The notes below the pieces were generated by a model. It searched no databases. It had not been told where the DNA came from and was given only the letters and a program-made list of their open reading frames with translations. Below, piece by piece: positions 17,415-27,605 of a stretch of 64,000 bases of DNA. The first letter of the stretch is position 1. Each line of letters begins with the position of its first letter. The stretch is from NCBI RefSeq assembly GCF_030380815.1, contig NZ_JAUDUY010000011.1, positions 1 to 64,000 on the forward strand, read 5' to 3'. The stretch comes from Robiginitalea aurantiaca. Lineage in GTDB: Bacteria; Bacteroidota; Bacteroidia; Flavobacteriales; Flavobacteriaceae. The position numbers were made by a program, and so were the translations under genes.

Positions 17415-18739
17415 TAATTCTCCTCATTCCAGTTCAGGCGATCCATCTGGTTAAAAGGCCAGGGTGCCCCATTATTTTCAATATTACTCATCATCACATT
17501 CAGGTCAGATGGAGCAGCTGACTGTTCCATCACCAAATATCTTCTCATGTCCAGGATTATGGACAATGGATCGATGCTCACGGGACAGGCCTCAACACAG
17601 GCATTACATGAAGTACAGGCCCAGAGTTCCTCTCGACTGATATAGTCATCGAGTAATTGTTTTCCGTCGGGTTCCCAGTTTCCCTTGTTGGCGTCGAGCT
17701 TGCGGCCCACTTCTTCCAAACGGTCCCTGGTATCCATCATAATCTTTCTCGGAGACAGTTTTTTCCCGGTCTGATTGGCCGGACATTCACTTGTACAACG
17801 CCCGCACTCCGTACAGGTATATGCATTCAATAGCTGGATTTGGTTCAGATCCATCACGTCAGAGGCTCCGAATTTATCAGGCGGAGGGGTGTCCTCTGCC
17901 GGTGCGGCAAACGGATCTGCATTGGGATCCATCATCAGGGCTACTTCCTTCTGAACCGATTCAAGGTTATTGAACTGCCCCTGTGGGGTGAGCCTTCCAA
18001 AAAAAGTATTTGGAAAAGCAAGCAGGATATGCAGGTGTTTGGAATAGTACAAATAATTCAAGAAGAAAAGAATCCCAAGGATATGCAACCACCAGGCACC
18101 ACGCTCCACGAGTATCAGGGTGGACTCCGACCAGGAGGACATCCAACCTGCGATATAACTGCTCACGGGAAAAGCTCCTGCCATTTCATAATGGGCCGAA
18201 CCGAGTTCCTGAAGCCGCAAATCTGCAGCATTCATGGTGAGGAAAAGTGTCATCAGGATTACTTCGATATAGAGGATCCAGTCCGCATCTTTTTTTGGCC
18301 ATCCCTTCATCTCTGGCTTCCAGAAACGCTGTAGTTTCAAGGCGTTTCGCCTTAACCAGAAAATCACAACCGAAACGATTACCAAAAGGGCGAGGATTTC
18401 AAAAGAACCGATCAGGAAATCGTAAAAACCGCCCATAAACGCAAATATCCTGTGTGTTCCAAAAATTCCGTCAATTATGATCTCGAGAACCTCTAAATTA
18501 ATGATGACAAACCCCAGATAGATAATAATATGCAGGATGCCAGCTACCGGTCGAACGACCATCTTCTGTTGTCCCAGGGCGATGCGGGCCATGTTTTTCC
18601 ATCGCTGTGAAACCGGGCCGTCAACACGGACTGTCTTGCCCAGGCGGATATTGCGCATCAGTTTTCTGACATTGGCGCTGAAATATCCTATGCCCGCGGC
18701 CAGGGCCACGACAAACAGTATGTTAGGTACGATTTCCAT
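17414..18739 (-). CDS. Membrane-bound [4Fe-4S] protein with cytochrome b-like N-terminus (HdrE/NarI plus HdrD/C-like)
   Basis: The start is the ATG at 18739; the frame could open at a TTG one codon earlier, but ATG is normal. This gives 441 residues. The N-terminal ~260 residues hold about five or six hydrophobic segments, similar to the nitrate reductase gamma/HdrE type. Two ferredoxin motifs follow: CTECGRCTSECP at ~309 and CTSCNACVEACP at ~375. Together with the CCG protein downstream it should move electrons between the quinone pool and a soluble partner. Its ATG overlaps the mlaD-like stop by one base. Similar gene pairs are found with acyl-CoA/ETF oxidation or lactate use elsewhere, but nothing here shows which. 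Confidence 0.85.
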   Translation of the reverse strand: MEIVPNILFVVALAAGIGYFSANVRKLMRNIRLGKTVRVDGPVSQRWKNMARIALGQQKMVVRPVAGILHIIIYLGFVIINLEVLEIIIDGIFGTHRIFAFMGGFYDFLIGSFEILALLVIVSVVIFWLRRNALKLQRFWKPEMKGWPKKDADWILYIEVILMTLFLTMNAADLRLQELGSAHYEMAGAFPVSSYIAGWMSSWSESTLILVERGAWWLHILGILFFLNYLYYSKHLHILLAFPNTFFGRLTPQGQFNNLESVQKEVALMMDPNADPFAAPAEDTPPPDKFGASDVMDLNQIQLLNAYTCTECGRCTSECPANQTGKKLSPRKIMMDTRDRLEEVGRKLDANKGNWEPDGKQLLDDYISREELWACTSCNACVEACPVSIDPLSIILDMRRYLVMEQSAAPSDLNVMMSNIENNGAPWPFNQMDRLNWNEEN

Positions 18740-19707
18740 CAATTTGGATCTGATTGTTCTGCCGGATCACTTTCGGGCAGGTTGTATTCTTTCTGCTTCT
18801 TTCCAAAGACGGAAACATTGACATAGCGTTTTGGGTTCAGACGAAGATCCTGAAGTAAGAGATCCAGTTCATGAGAGGCGCTGGCGAGGTTTTCGTAAAG
18901 GGCTTCGTCCTGAAGTAATTTACCCATAGTCCCTTCCCCCTGCTCCAGGCGCTGCAACACCACATCCAGGTTAGCCAGGGTGGATTCCATACTACGCACC
19001 GTCTGGCTCAGTCCCGCATTGGCGAGTGAATCCGAAATTTTTGTGAAATTGACCGTGATTTCATGGATATTCCCAATAGCGCTATCCAGTTCTCCCTGGT
19101 TTTCGGTCAAAAATTCATTCAGGTTGTCTGTCGTACCCTGCAGACTACCGATTAGTCTGTTGAGCCCCTTGACACTCTCCCGGAGATTCTGCTGCGTATC
19201 TTCGTCCAGAACCCTGTTGAAATTGACAAGAACGGAATCTGCATTGGAAACCGCATCTTCAACTTTGTTTTGAAGGGGCGTGAGTTTTTGTTGTACAAGT
19301 TCGGTGATCCCGGGTCGGATCCGCGTGGGTATGGTATCCCCGGACCGGGCAGATGGACTCTGATCAAAAACAGGAATGATCTGAATGCCTTTTCCTCCAA
19401 TAATCCCCGTGTCATAGAGCTCGGCAATACTGTTTTCAGAAAAATTGAAGTCATTGCTTACGGTAAAGGTCACGAGTAATTTTCCGGAACTGTCTTTGAA
19501 CTTGATATCATTGACTTTGCCCACACTGAATCCGTTGATTGTAACCTGTGTTCCGGTTTGCAGTCCGCCAACCTGTTCGTATACCGCATAGAATACTTTG
19601 CTATTGTCAAAAATGGGATTGGATTTCAAATAACTGAACCCCATGATGAATAACAGGATACCGCCAATGACAATAATACCTGTTTTAAGTTCTCTGGAAA
19701 ATTTCAA
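18739..19707 (-). CDS. MCE/MlaD-family lipid-transfer protein
   Basis: A 322-residue protein with an N-terminal membrane anchor (GIIVIGGILLFIMGFSYL) and an MCE domain at about 35-120 (VGGLQTGTQVTINGFSVGKV). A long helical region with heptad-like spacing follows (about 140-290). MCE proteins carry phospholipids between inner and outer membranes. The frame upstream has no ATG before a stop, so TTG at 19707 must be the start; the resulting KFSRELKTGIIVIGG N-terminus is the standard one for flavobacterial members. MlaE and MlaF partners are not in the window. It overlaps the next gene by one base and follows the amidase by 55 bases. Confidence 0.88.
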   Translation of the reverse strand: MKFSRELKTGIIVIGGILLFIMGFSYLKSNPIFDNSKVFYAVYEQVGGLQTGTQVTINGFSVGKVNDIKFKDSSGKLLVTFTVSNDFNFSENSIAELYDTGIIGGKGIQIIPVFDQSPSARSGDTIPTRIRPGITELVQQKLTPLQNKVEDAVSNADSVLVNFNRVLDEDTQQNLRESVKGLNRLIGSLQGTTDNLNEFLTENQGELDSAIGNIHEITVNFTKISDSLANAGLSQTVRSMESTLANLDVVLQRLEQGEGTMGKLLQDEALYENLASASHELDLLLQDLRLNPKRYVNVSVFGKKQKEYNLPESDPAEQSDPN

Positions 19708-19762
19708 AGGTTGAATTTTGGGTTCAAAACAAAATTAGAAATAAATTAATTACCCTCCCCGA

Positions 19763-21232
19763 TCAATTCGAAAGGTACTTCACAGCCTTATCAACAGGGA
19801 TGCGTTCTCCATCCTTATAGGCTACAATATAGGCCTGCGTATATCCCTTTTTTATTGCACCCGCCTGCAACACCTTCGCCTGTTCATAAGAAGTAGTACT
19901 GCCGTAAAGGATCCGATACATATTATTGACCGGCTCCTTTGACAAGGTGTTGAGCCCTTTGAAATTGGATGGTGTAAGGGCCATATCTTTACTGACGGCC
20001 ATTAACTGAACCTTAAAGAGCACCTCAGGCTTATCTGAAACTGCCGGTTGGATATCCTTTTTTTCGGATACCTCCGAAGCGACATTCTTCTCCTCTATAG
20101 GATCTTCTGCAATTATTGCTTTGGCCCCGGATTCCTTTTCGTCAATACTCGTAATATCCTTCCCATTGCTCTTTTCCGTGTCAGGGGTGCCGGCTGCAAC
20201 CCCTGCCGTAACGGCTGCTTGCCCAGCCTGGGCACCTTCTCCTTTAACCTGGGCCTGCTTTATCTCATCTGCCGCAACCTCAACGGACTTTTCGGAAACA
20301 GGTGGCGTGTCTACTTCCGGCTCCTCCGTTTTTTTCAGGGCAGGGACCACGCTTACCACTTCGGTGGATTCATTGGTATCCTCTGCATCCGCGGCCGACA
20401 TTCCTGAGCTGGCATTCAGCGTTGTACTGTTTGAGCGTATGGTATTTCGATATTCCAGAATCGCATTCGCAATGGCCTGACCCATATCCTGCTGACCCTT
20501 TTTGGAATTGAGATACTGGCCTTCATCCCGATTGGTCAAAAACCCGGTTTCAATAAGAACACTTGGCATAAAGGTCTGATGCAACACAATGAACCCCGCC
20601 TGTTTTACTTTCCTGTCCTTTCGCTTTAAATTTCCCGTAAATCGATCCTGCATCAACTTACCCAATAAGATACTCTGATCCAGAAACTCCTCCTGCATGA
20701 TGGTAAGGCCGATCACCGATTCCGGAGAACTAATATCGTAATCGGCATACCGGGATTCGTAATTATCCTCCAGGTAAATTACCGAGTTTTCCTTTTTGGC
20801 CACTTCGAAGTTTTGTTTATTGGCATGTAAACCAAGGACAAAAGTCCCTGCACCATTGGCATTGGAGTTATGCGAATCACAATGGACCGAAACAAAGAGG
20901 TCGGCCTGGGCCTTGTTGGCGATTTCCCCTCTTTTGTATAAATCCACAAAAGTGTCATCATCCCGGGTATAGATCACCTTTACATTGCCATCCGCTTCAA
21001 GCGCCTTTCCAGCCTGTAGTACAATACTAAGGGCAATGTTTTTTTCAAGGAAGCCATTACCGAGGTTTCCCGGGTCATGACCGCCATGTCCGGCGTCCAG
21101 TACAACCGTAAAGGGAATATCCCCTGCCGGGTCCCCAAGGGCAGCCTGTGCCTTCAGCGTATTTGAGCTGAAAAAGATACTTAGGGTTGCCAGAAATGCG
21201 TAAAAGCCCGTTATGGTGTGTTGAGTCTTCAA
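19763..21232 (-). CDS. N-acetylmuramoyl-L-alanine amidase (Amidase_3) with a C-terminal SPOR-like domain
   Basis: A 489-residue exported enzyme. The signal peptide is followed by an Amidase_3 domain at about 40-265: the zinc-binding DAGHGGHD has its first His at 49, Glu at 63, SVHCDSH near 118, and the catalytic Glu lies in IETGFLTN. It cleaves the amide between MurNAc and the peptide stem. Residues ~270-400 are a low-complexity Glu/Ser/Val/Ala linker, and ~405-489 resemble a SPOR-type peptidoglycan-binding domain. No in-frame ATG lies before the upstream stop, so the start is TTG at 21232. It is the first gene of a probable seven-gene operon. TACCTTTA on the minus strand (21262-21255) could be its -7 element. 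Confidence 0.88.
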   Translation of the reverse strand: MKTQHTITGFYAFLATLSIFFSSNTLKAQAALGDPAGDIPFTVVLDAGHGGHDPGNLGNGFLEKNIALSIVLQAGKALEADGNVKVIYTRDDDTFVDLYKRGEIANKAQADLFVSVHCDSHNSNANGAGTFVLGLHANKQNFEVAKKENSVIYLEDNYESRYADYDISSPESVIGLTIMQEEFLDQSILLGKLMQDRFTGNLKRKDRKVKQAGFIVLHQTFMPSVLIETGFLTNRDEGQYLNSKKGQQDMGQAIANAILEYRNTIRSNSTTLNASSGMSAADAEDTNESTEVVSVVPALKKTEEPEVDTPPVSEKSVEVAADEIKQAQVKGEGAQAGQAAVTAGVAAGTPDTEKSNGKDITSIDEKESGAKAIIAEDPIEEKNVASEVSEKKDIQPAVSDKPEVLFKVQLMAVSKDMALTPSNFKGLNTLSKEPVNNMYRILYGSTTSYEQAKVLQAGAIKKGYTQAYIVAYKDGERIPVDKAVKYLSN

Positions 21233-21266
21233 TTCTATGCGGGTTAAAATTACCTAAAGGTACGCC

Positions 21267-21293
21267 TTGCAGAAGGAAAAATATGTAAGTTTG
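21267..21293 (+). promoter_or_regulatory. Promoter of the lptD-ridA unit
   Basis: TAAGTTTG (21286-21293) is an exact TAnnTTTG match, with TTG at 21267-21269, 16 bases upstream (slightly short of the usual 17-23). It lies 47 bases before the TTG start of lptD, in the spacer shared with the divergent amidase operon. Confidence 0.5.
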
Positions 21294-21340
21294 ACCACTG
21301 AATTTCAAGCGAACTCACTACAAAAATAGAACTTATCGCT

Positions 21341-24046
21341 TTGCAATCAAAGATACATCTGGGACTTTTCCTGGGTTTGGTGTTGATGGCCATCGGGGGA
21401 TTGTCCGCTCAGGAAGATTTGGTCAAGCCACTTCCGATCAAAGCTGTAGGCGATACTTTAAAGGCTCCGGATCTCACGTATCTGCTCAGAAACATCGATT
21501 CTGTAGGGACGGATACCGTTCAGACTTCAGAGAGTGCCCTTCTTGATAAGGTCCGGTATACGGCCAAGGATTATGTGCGCATTAGTCAAAAGGATAAGAA
21601 AATTTACCTCTACGACGAGGCTGAAATCTATTATCAGGACACAGAACTCAAAGCGGGTGTCATCGTCCTTGATTACATCAATAACGAGGTTTACGCCGGA
21701 CGCATCAAAGATTCCCTGGGGAATTATACCCAGTTGCCCTATTTTAAACAGGGCTCCAATGAAGTGATCCCAGACTCCATCCGATTTAATTTCGATACCG
21801 AAAAGGCTATTATATGGAATTCCCGTTCTGAACAGCAAGCGGGGTTAGGCCAGTTGGGAAGCGAGGCGATGAAAGTGTATGCTGAACGCACAAAAAAAGA
21901 AAATGATTCGGTTTATTACTTAAGTGAGGGGAAGTTGACCACCTCCAAAGATACCATTGACCCGGATTATTACATCAGGGTTCGCAAGGCGAAGTTTGTC
22001 CCAAACAAAAAGGTGATCGCAGGTTTTTCCAACCTTTATATCGTGGACGTTCCTACCCCGATTGCCCTGCCATTTGCATATTTCCCGCTGTCGTCCGGGA
22101 GAACAGCTGGTATTCTGATGCCTACTTTTGGAATGGATCCGGACCGCGGGTTCTTTATGCAAAATGGGGGATATTACCTCCCGGTGAATGATTATGTGGA
22201 CCTAACGGTAACCGGGGATCTGTACAGTAATGGAAGTTATGGGATACGGGCGCAGTCCGTTTATGCGAAACGCTACCGCTACAGGGGGAATTTCAATTTC
22301 CGATACGAAAATCTGGTGACCAGTCAGAAAGGTTTTGATGATTATTCAAGGTCGGCCATCTACAATATCCAGATATCCCATACGCAGGATGCCAAGGCGA
22401 ATCCGAATTCACGTCTTTCCGCATCGGTAAACCTGGGAAGTAGCCAGTACTACAGGAATTCACTTATTCAACAAAACCTGCCCAATACCCAGGTCAATAA
22501 CCTGTCTTCATCTATTTCGTATTCAAGGACATTTCCAACCTATCCTTCCGTCAATTTCAGTTTGACTGCCACACATAACCAGAATACGAATACCGATGTG
22601 GTGGATCTTACACTTCCCACCCTGCAGGCAAGTATGGACCGGATTTTTCCACTGGCCAAAAGGGACGGGATAAAAAAGGGGGCAATACAGAATATCAATT
22701 TACAGTACAACCTGAATGGCCGGTATGGGATCCGGACCACTACGGATAAATTCCTGACCGGAGAAATGTTCGAAAATGGGCGGCTTGGAGCCGAACATCA
22801 AATCCCAATCGCCACGAATTTCAAGATTGCAAAGTACCTCAGTGTTTCCGCCGGAGGTACCTATCGGGACGTTTGGACCTGGGAGACCTATCCTCAGCGA
22901 TATGACCCGGAGACAGAGACCGTAGTGAGGGATACCATTTCCGGATTTGACCGTTTTAACCAGTACAGCCTGAGCGCTGGCCTGGGCACCACGGTTTACG
23001 GGACCTTCGATTTTGGGGAAGACAAAAAAATCCAGGCCCTAAGGCATATCATGAGGCCAAACGTCACTTACGGGTATGCCCCTTCCTTTGATCAGTATTA
23101 CGACGAGGTGGTGAACGAATCGACGGGGTCAGTTTCCAGTTTTACGCGATTTCAAAACACTCCTTATGGCACCCCGAGCCAGGGGCGCTCCAATGCGTTT
23201 AGTTTTGGCCTGGCAAACACCCTGGAAGCCAAAGTAAGGGATAAGGACAGTACAGCTTTGGAGCCTAAGAAGGTCTTTTTACTCAACAGTTTTAACCTTA
23301 ACGCAAGTTATAACCTCGAGGCGGATTCCCTTCGGCTGAGCCCTATTAATCTGACAGGGGGAACGACCTTTATGGATAACAAGATCAATGTTAATTTTGG
23401 GGCGAGTATGGACCCATACGCTATCGATAATACAGGAAGGCGGATCAATACCCTGAACATCGATGCGGGAGGTGGACTCGTCAGGATTACCAGTGCCCGG
23501 GCCAATATCGGATACACCCTGAGCAGCAGGGATTTCCAAAAAGATCCCGAAGAAGAGGAAGAAGAAGAGGAATTTGATCCCTACAGTGGAAATAATTACG
23601 TCGCTTCCAGTGGCGGTAGGACGGACGAACTTTTTGGAGCTGCGGATAATTTCAATCGCAGTGCTTTCGAGGGGAGAGATCCTGCTTCCGTTGAAAACCC
23701 CATTTTTGGAACAAAAATCCCATGGAATTTGAGCCTGCAGTATGCCGTCACCTATAACAACAGTGCGCGACAGGGTTCCATAACAAATAATTCCCTTATG
23801 TTCCGAGGAAATGTGGAGTTGACCCCCAAATGGCGTGTCGGGCTTTCCTCGGGGTACGACTTTGTAAATAAAGGGTTTACATTAACACAGTTCCAGTTTG
23901 AACGCGACCTGAATAGTTTTCATTTGAAGTTTGACTGGACGCCCTTTGGAGATTTTGAACGCTGGTACTTTTTTATCGGGATCAAGGCCAATCTTTTGAA
24001 AGATCTCAAATGGGAGAACCGCAGCCAACCCTCAAATATCCGTTAA
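21341..24046 (+). CDS. lptD: LPS-assembly outer membrane protein LptD
   Basis: A 901-residue protein with a signal peptide (HLGLFLGLVLMAIGGLSA then Q), an OstA/LptA-like beta-jellyroll region at about 75-240 (motifs YDEAEIYYQD and YAGRIKDS), and a long LptD-type beta-barrel to the end. It inserts lipopolysaccharide into the outer leaflet together with LptE. There is no in-frame ATG between the upstream stop (21299) and the mature region, so TTG at 21341 is the start. A run of eight Glu at 23552-23575 (residues ~738-745) lies in a predicted barrel loop. It is co-transcribed with ridA (15-base gap). Confidence 0.88.
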   Translation: MQSKIHLGLFLGLVLMAIGGLSAQEDLVKPLPIKAVGDTLKAPDLTYLLRNIDSVGTDTVQTSESALLDKVRYTAKDYVRISQKDKKIYLYDEAEIYYQDTELKAGVIVLDYINNEVYAGRIKDSLGNYTQLPYFKQGSNEVIPDSIRFNFDTEKAIIWNSRSEQQAGLGQLGSEAMKVYAERTKKENDSVYYLSEGKLTTSKDTIDPDYYIRVRKAKFVPNKKVIAGFSNLYIVDVPTPIALPFAYFPLSSGRTAGILMPTFGMDPDRGFFMQNGGYYLPVNDYVDLTVTGDLYSNGSYGIRAQSVYAKRYRYRGNFNFRYENLVTSQKGFDDYSRSAIYNIQISHTQDAKANPNSRLSASVNLGSSQYYRNSLIQQNLPNTQVNNLSSSISYSRTFPTYPSVNFSLTATHNQNTNTDVVDLTLPTLQASMDRIFPLAKRDGIKKGAIQNINLQYNLNGRYGIRTTTDKFLTGEMFENGRLGAEHQIPIATNFKIAKYLSVSAGGTYRDVWTWETYPQRYDPETETVVRDTISGFDRFNQYSLSAGLGTTVYGTFDFGEDKKIQALRHIMRPNVTYGYAPSFDQYYDEVVNESTGSVSSFTRFQNTPYGTPSQGRSNAFSFGLANTLEAKVRDKDSTALEPKKVFLLNSFNLNASYNLEADSLRLSPINLTGGTTFMDNKINVNFGASMDPYAIDNTGRRINTLNIDAGGGLVRITSARANIGYTLSSRDFQKDPEEEEEEEEFDPYSGNNYVASSGGRTDELFGAADNFNRSAFEGRDPASVENPIFGTKIPWNLSLQYAVTYNNSARQGSITNNSLMFRGNVELTPKWRVGLSSGYDFVNKGFTLTQFQFERDLNSFHLKFDWTPFGDFERWYFFIGIKANLLKDLKWENRSQPSNIR

Positions 24047-24061
24047 CACCTAATTTAACTC

Positions 24062-24457
24062 ATGAAAAAAATCATCAAAACCGAAAAGGCCCCAGCCCCC
24101 ATTGGCCCTTACAACCAGGCGGTACTTGCCGGAAAGACGCTCTATGTTTCGGGCCAGATCGCACTGAATCCGGAAACGGGGGAACTGCTTAAGGGATCCA
24201 TAGAAGCGGAAACAGAATTGGTTATGAGGAATTTGGATGCCGTTTTAAAGGCTGCGGGGGCCGATTTCTCCCACGTAGTAAAAAGCAGCATATTCGTAGC
24301 AGATATGGGACAATTTGCCCGGATAAATGAAGTCTATGGAGCTTATTTTGATGCAGATTCCGCCCCTGCCAGAGAAACCGTGGAAGTAGCCAACCTTCCG
24401 AAGTATGTCAATGTCGAGATATCGGTAATTGCCTATCTCGGGGATTCAGATCGGTAA
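24062..24457 (+). CDS. ridA: RidA family reactive-intermediate deaminase
   Basis: A 131-residue protein. APIGPYNQAV, LYVSGQIALNPETGEL and the C-terminal PARETVEVANLPK with its conserved Arg match RidA. The enzyme hydrolyses reactive enamine/imine intermediates formed by PLP enzymes such as threonine dehydratase. It lies 15 bases after lptD. ATG start. Confidence 0.92.
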   Translation: MKKIIKTEKAPAPIGPYNQAVLAGKTLYVSGQIALNPETGELLKGSIEAETELVMRNLDAVLKAAGADFSHVVKSSIFVADMGQFARINEVYGAYFDADSAPARETVEVANLPKYVNVEISVIAYLGDSDR

Positions 24458-24530
24458 AACGCAGAAGGTCCCCTCCACCATGCAAAGGCCTCTGGTTCGC
24501 CCTTAGCAGCCTCACTCAAGGGTGTTCTTT

Positions 24531-25382
24531 CTAAATGGTGTCTTTGTGGAATTCGACCAAACCTTCGATCGGACGCTGACGGATGACCCCAAGGACCATA
24601 TCGTTGCGTTGAATCACCTCTGTTAATTCTTCCCGCAGATAATACGCGATACTCCCCACGAAGTGGATGGGCACTTTGGTGGCCAATTCAAATTGCATTA
24701 CGTGATTATTGACAAATTGTTGGAACCCTTTGTCAATAACGCCCTTACAGTAAGGGTGCTCTTTGTGCTCCACAATAAAACGGGCAAATGTGGCCAGATA
24801 GGTATTTGGATTGGGTTTCTTATACAGGTTTTCTTTAATGACATCGGCATCGAGGTTGTACTCCTTGTCGAATTCGATACTGAGGTCCTGGGGCATTTTG
24901 TGGTAGTAATAATCCCGAACCAGTTTTCGACCGAAAAAATTCCCACTCCCGTCATCCATCAGTATGTACCCCAGGGAAGTCACCTTCTGAAACATCTGGT
25001 GCCCGTCGTAATAACTGCAGTTGGAACCCGTACCCAGGATGCATACAATCCCTGCATGTCCTATTTTGGTAGTCGAGTAAATAGCGGCATAGGTATCCTC
25101 TTTGACCTGAATCTTGGCTTTGGGGAAAAACTGCCTGAAAATGTTCTTCAGGAATTTGCGCATCCTTGCCGTACCGCACCCTGCACCATAGAAATAGAGG
25201 CGCTCCACTTTGGAGCTGCTTTTGGCGAGTTCAAAATTATTGGCAAGGCGCTCCTCGATGACCTCGCGCGTCAAGACCTCAGGGCTCAGACCAAGGGTCT
25301 GGGTCATAAAAATCTGTTCCCCTTTCGGACCCAGGGCGATCCAATCTGCCTTTGTGGCTCCGCTGTCTACAATGAGTACCAT
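24531..25382 (-). CDS. BadF/BadG-type ATPase, probable N-acetylglucosamine kinase
   Basis: A 283-residue ASKHA-fold kinase. The phosphate-1 motif DSGATKADW is at residues 6-14, CILGTGSNC near 113, and DDGSGNFFGR near 142, followed by the adenosine-binding region HFVGSIAYYL. The family phosphorylates amino sugars such as GlcNAc; in this genus-level context a role in recycling GlcNAc from cell wall turnover is plausible but inferred. It lies downstream of the gapA terminator and so probably has its own transcript. Confidence 0.8.
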   Translation of the reverse strand: MVLIVDSGATKADWIALGPKGEQIFMTQTLGLSPEVLTREVIEERLANNFELAKSSSKVERLYFYGAGCGTARMRKFLKNIFRQFFPKAKIQVKEDTYAAIYSTTKIGHAGIVCILGTGSNCSYYDGHQMFQKVTSLGYILMDDGSGNFFGRKLVRDYYYHKMPQDLSIEFDKEYNLDADVIKENLYKKPNPNTYLATFARFIVEHKEHPYCKGVIDKGFQQFVNNHVMQFELATKVPIHFVGSIAYYLREELTEVIQRNDMVLGVIRQRPIEGLVEFHKDTI

Positions 25383-25396
25383 ACGATTAATGAATT

Positions 25397-25436
25397 AAAA
25401 AAGGATCCTTCAAAAGATGTGTGTTGAAAGATCCTT
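25397..25436 (-). terminator. Rho-independent terminator of pfkA-gapA
   Basis: Arms AAGGATCCTTCAA (25401-25413) and TTGAAAGATCCTT (25424-25436) pair with one mismatch around a 10-base loop. On the minus strand the hairpin is followed by six T (25402-25397). It sits 26 bases after the gapA stop. Confidence 0.85.
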
Positions 25437-25461
25437 CCGTTTAATTTGATTCTAAAATAAA

Positions 25462-27466
<2,005 letters not shown>

Positions 27467-27483
27467 GCAGAAATATCAATCGT

Positions 27484-27491
27484 CAAAAGTA
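27484..27491 (-). promoter_or_regulatory. Candidate -7 element for pfkA-gapA
   Basis: TACTTTTG on the minus strand matches TAnnTTTG, 18 bases before the pfkA ATG at 27466. No TTG is seen at the -33 spacing. Confidence 0.4.
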
Positions 27492-27605
27492 ATAAACTTA
27501 CGCTTAAAAAAGGAATGGATTCTCCCGAAAACAGGGCATTTTAAAACGAAATCGTTTGCGTATCAGCGGTGTGGGAGTACAACCGGTCCGGGAAGTGAAC
27601 GGTGT

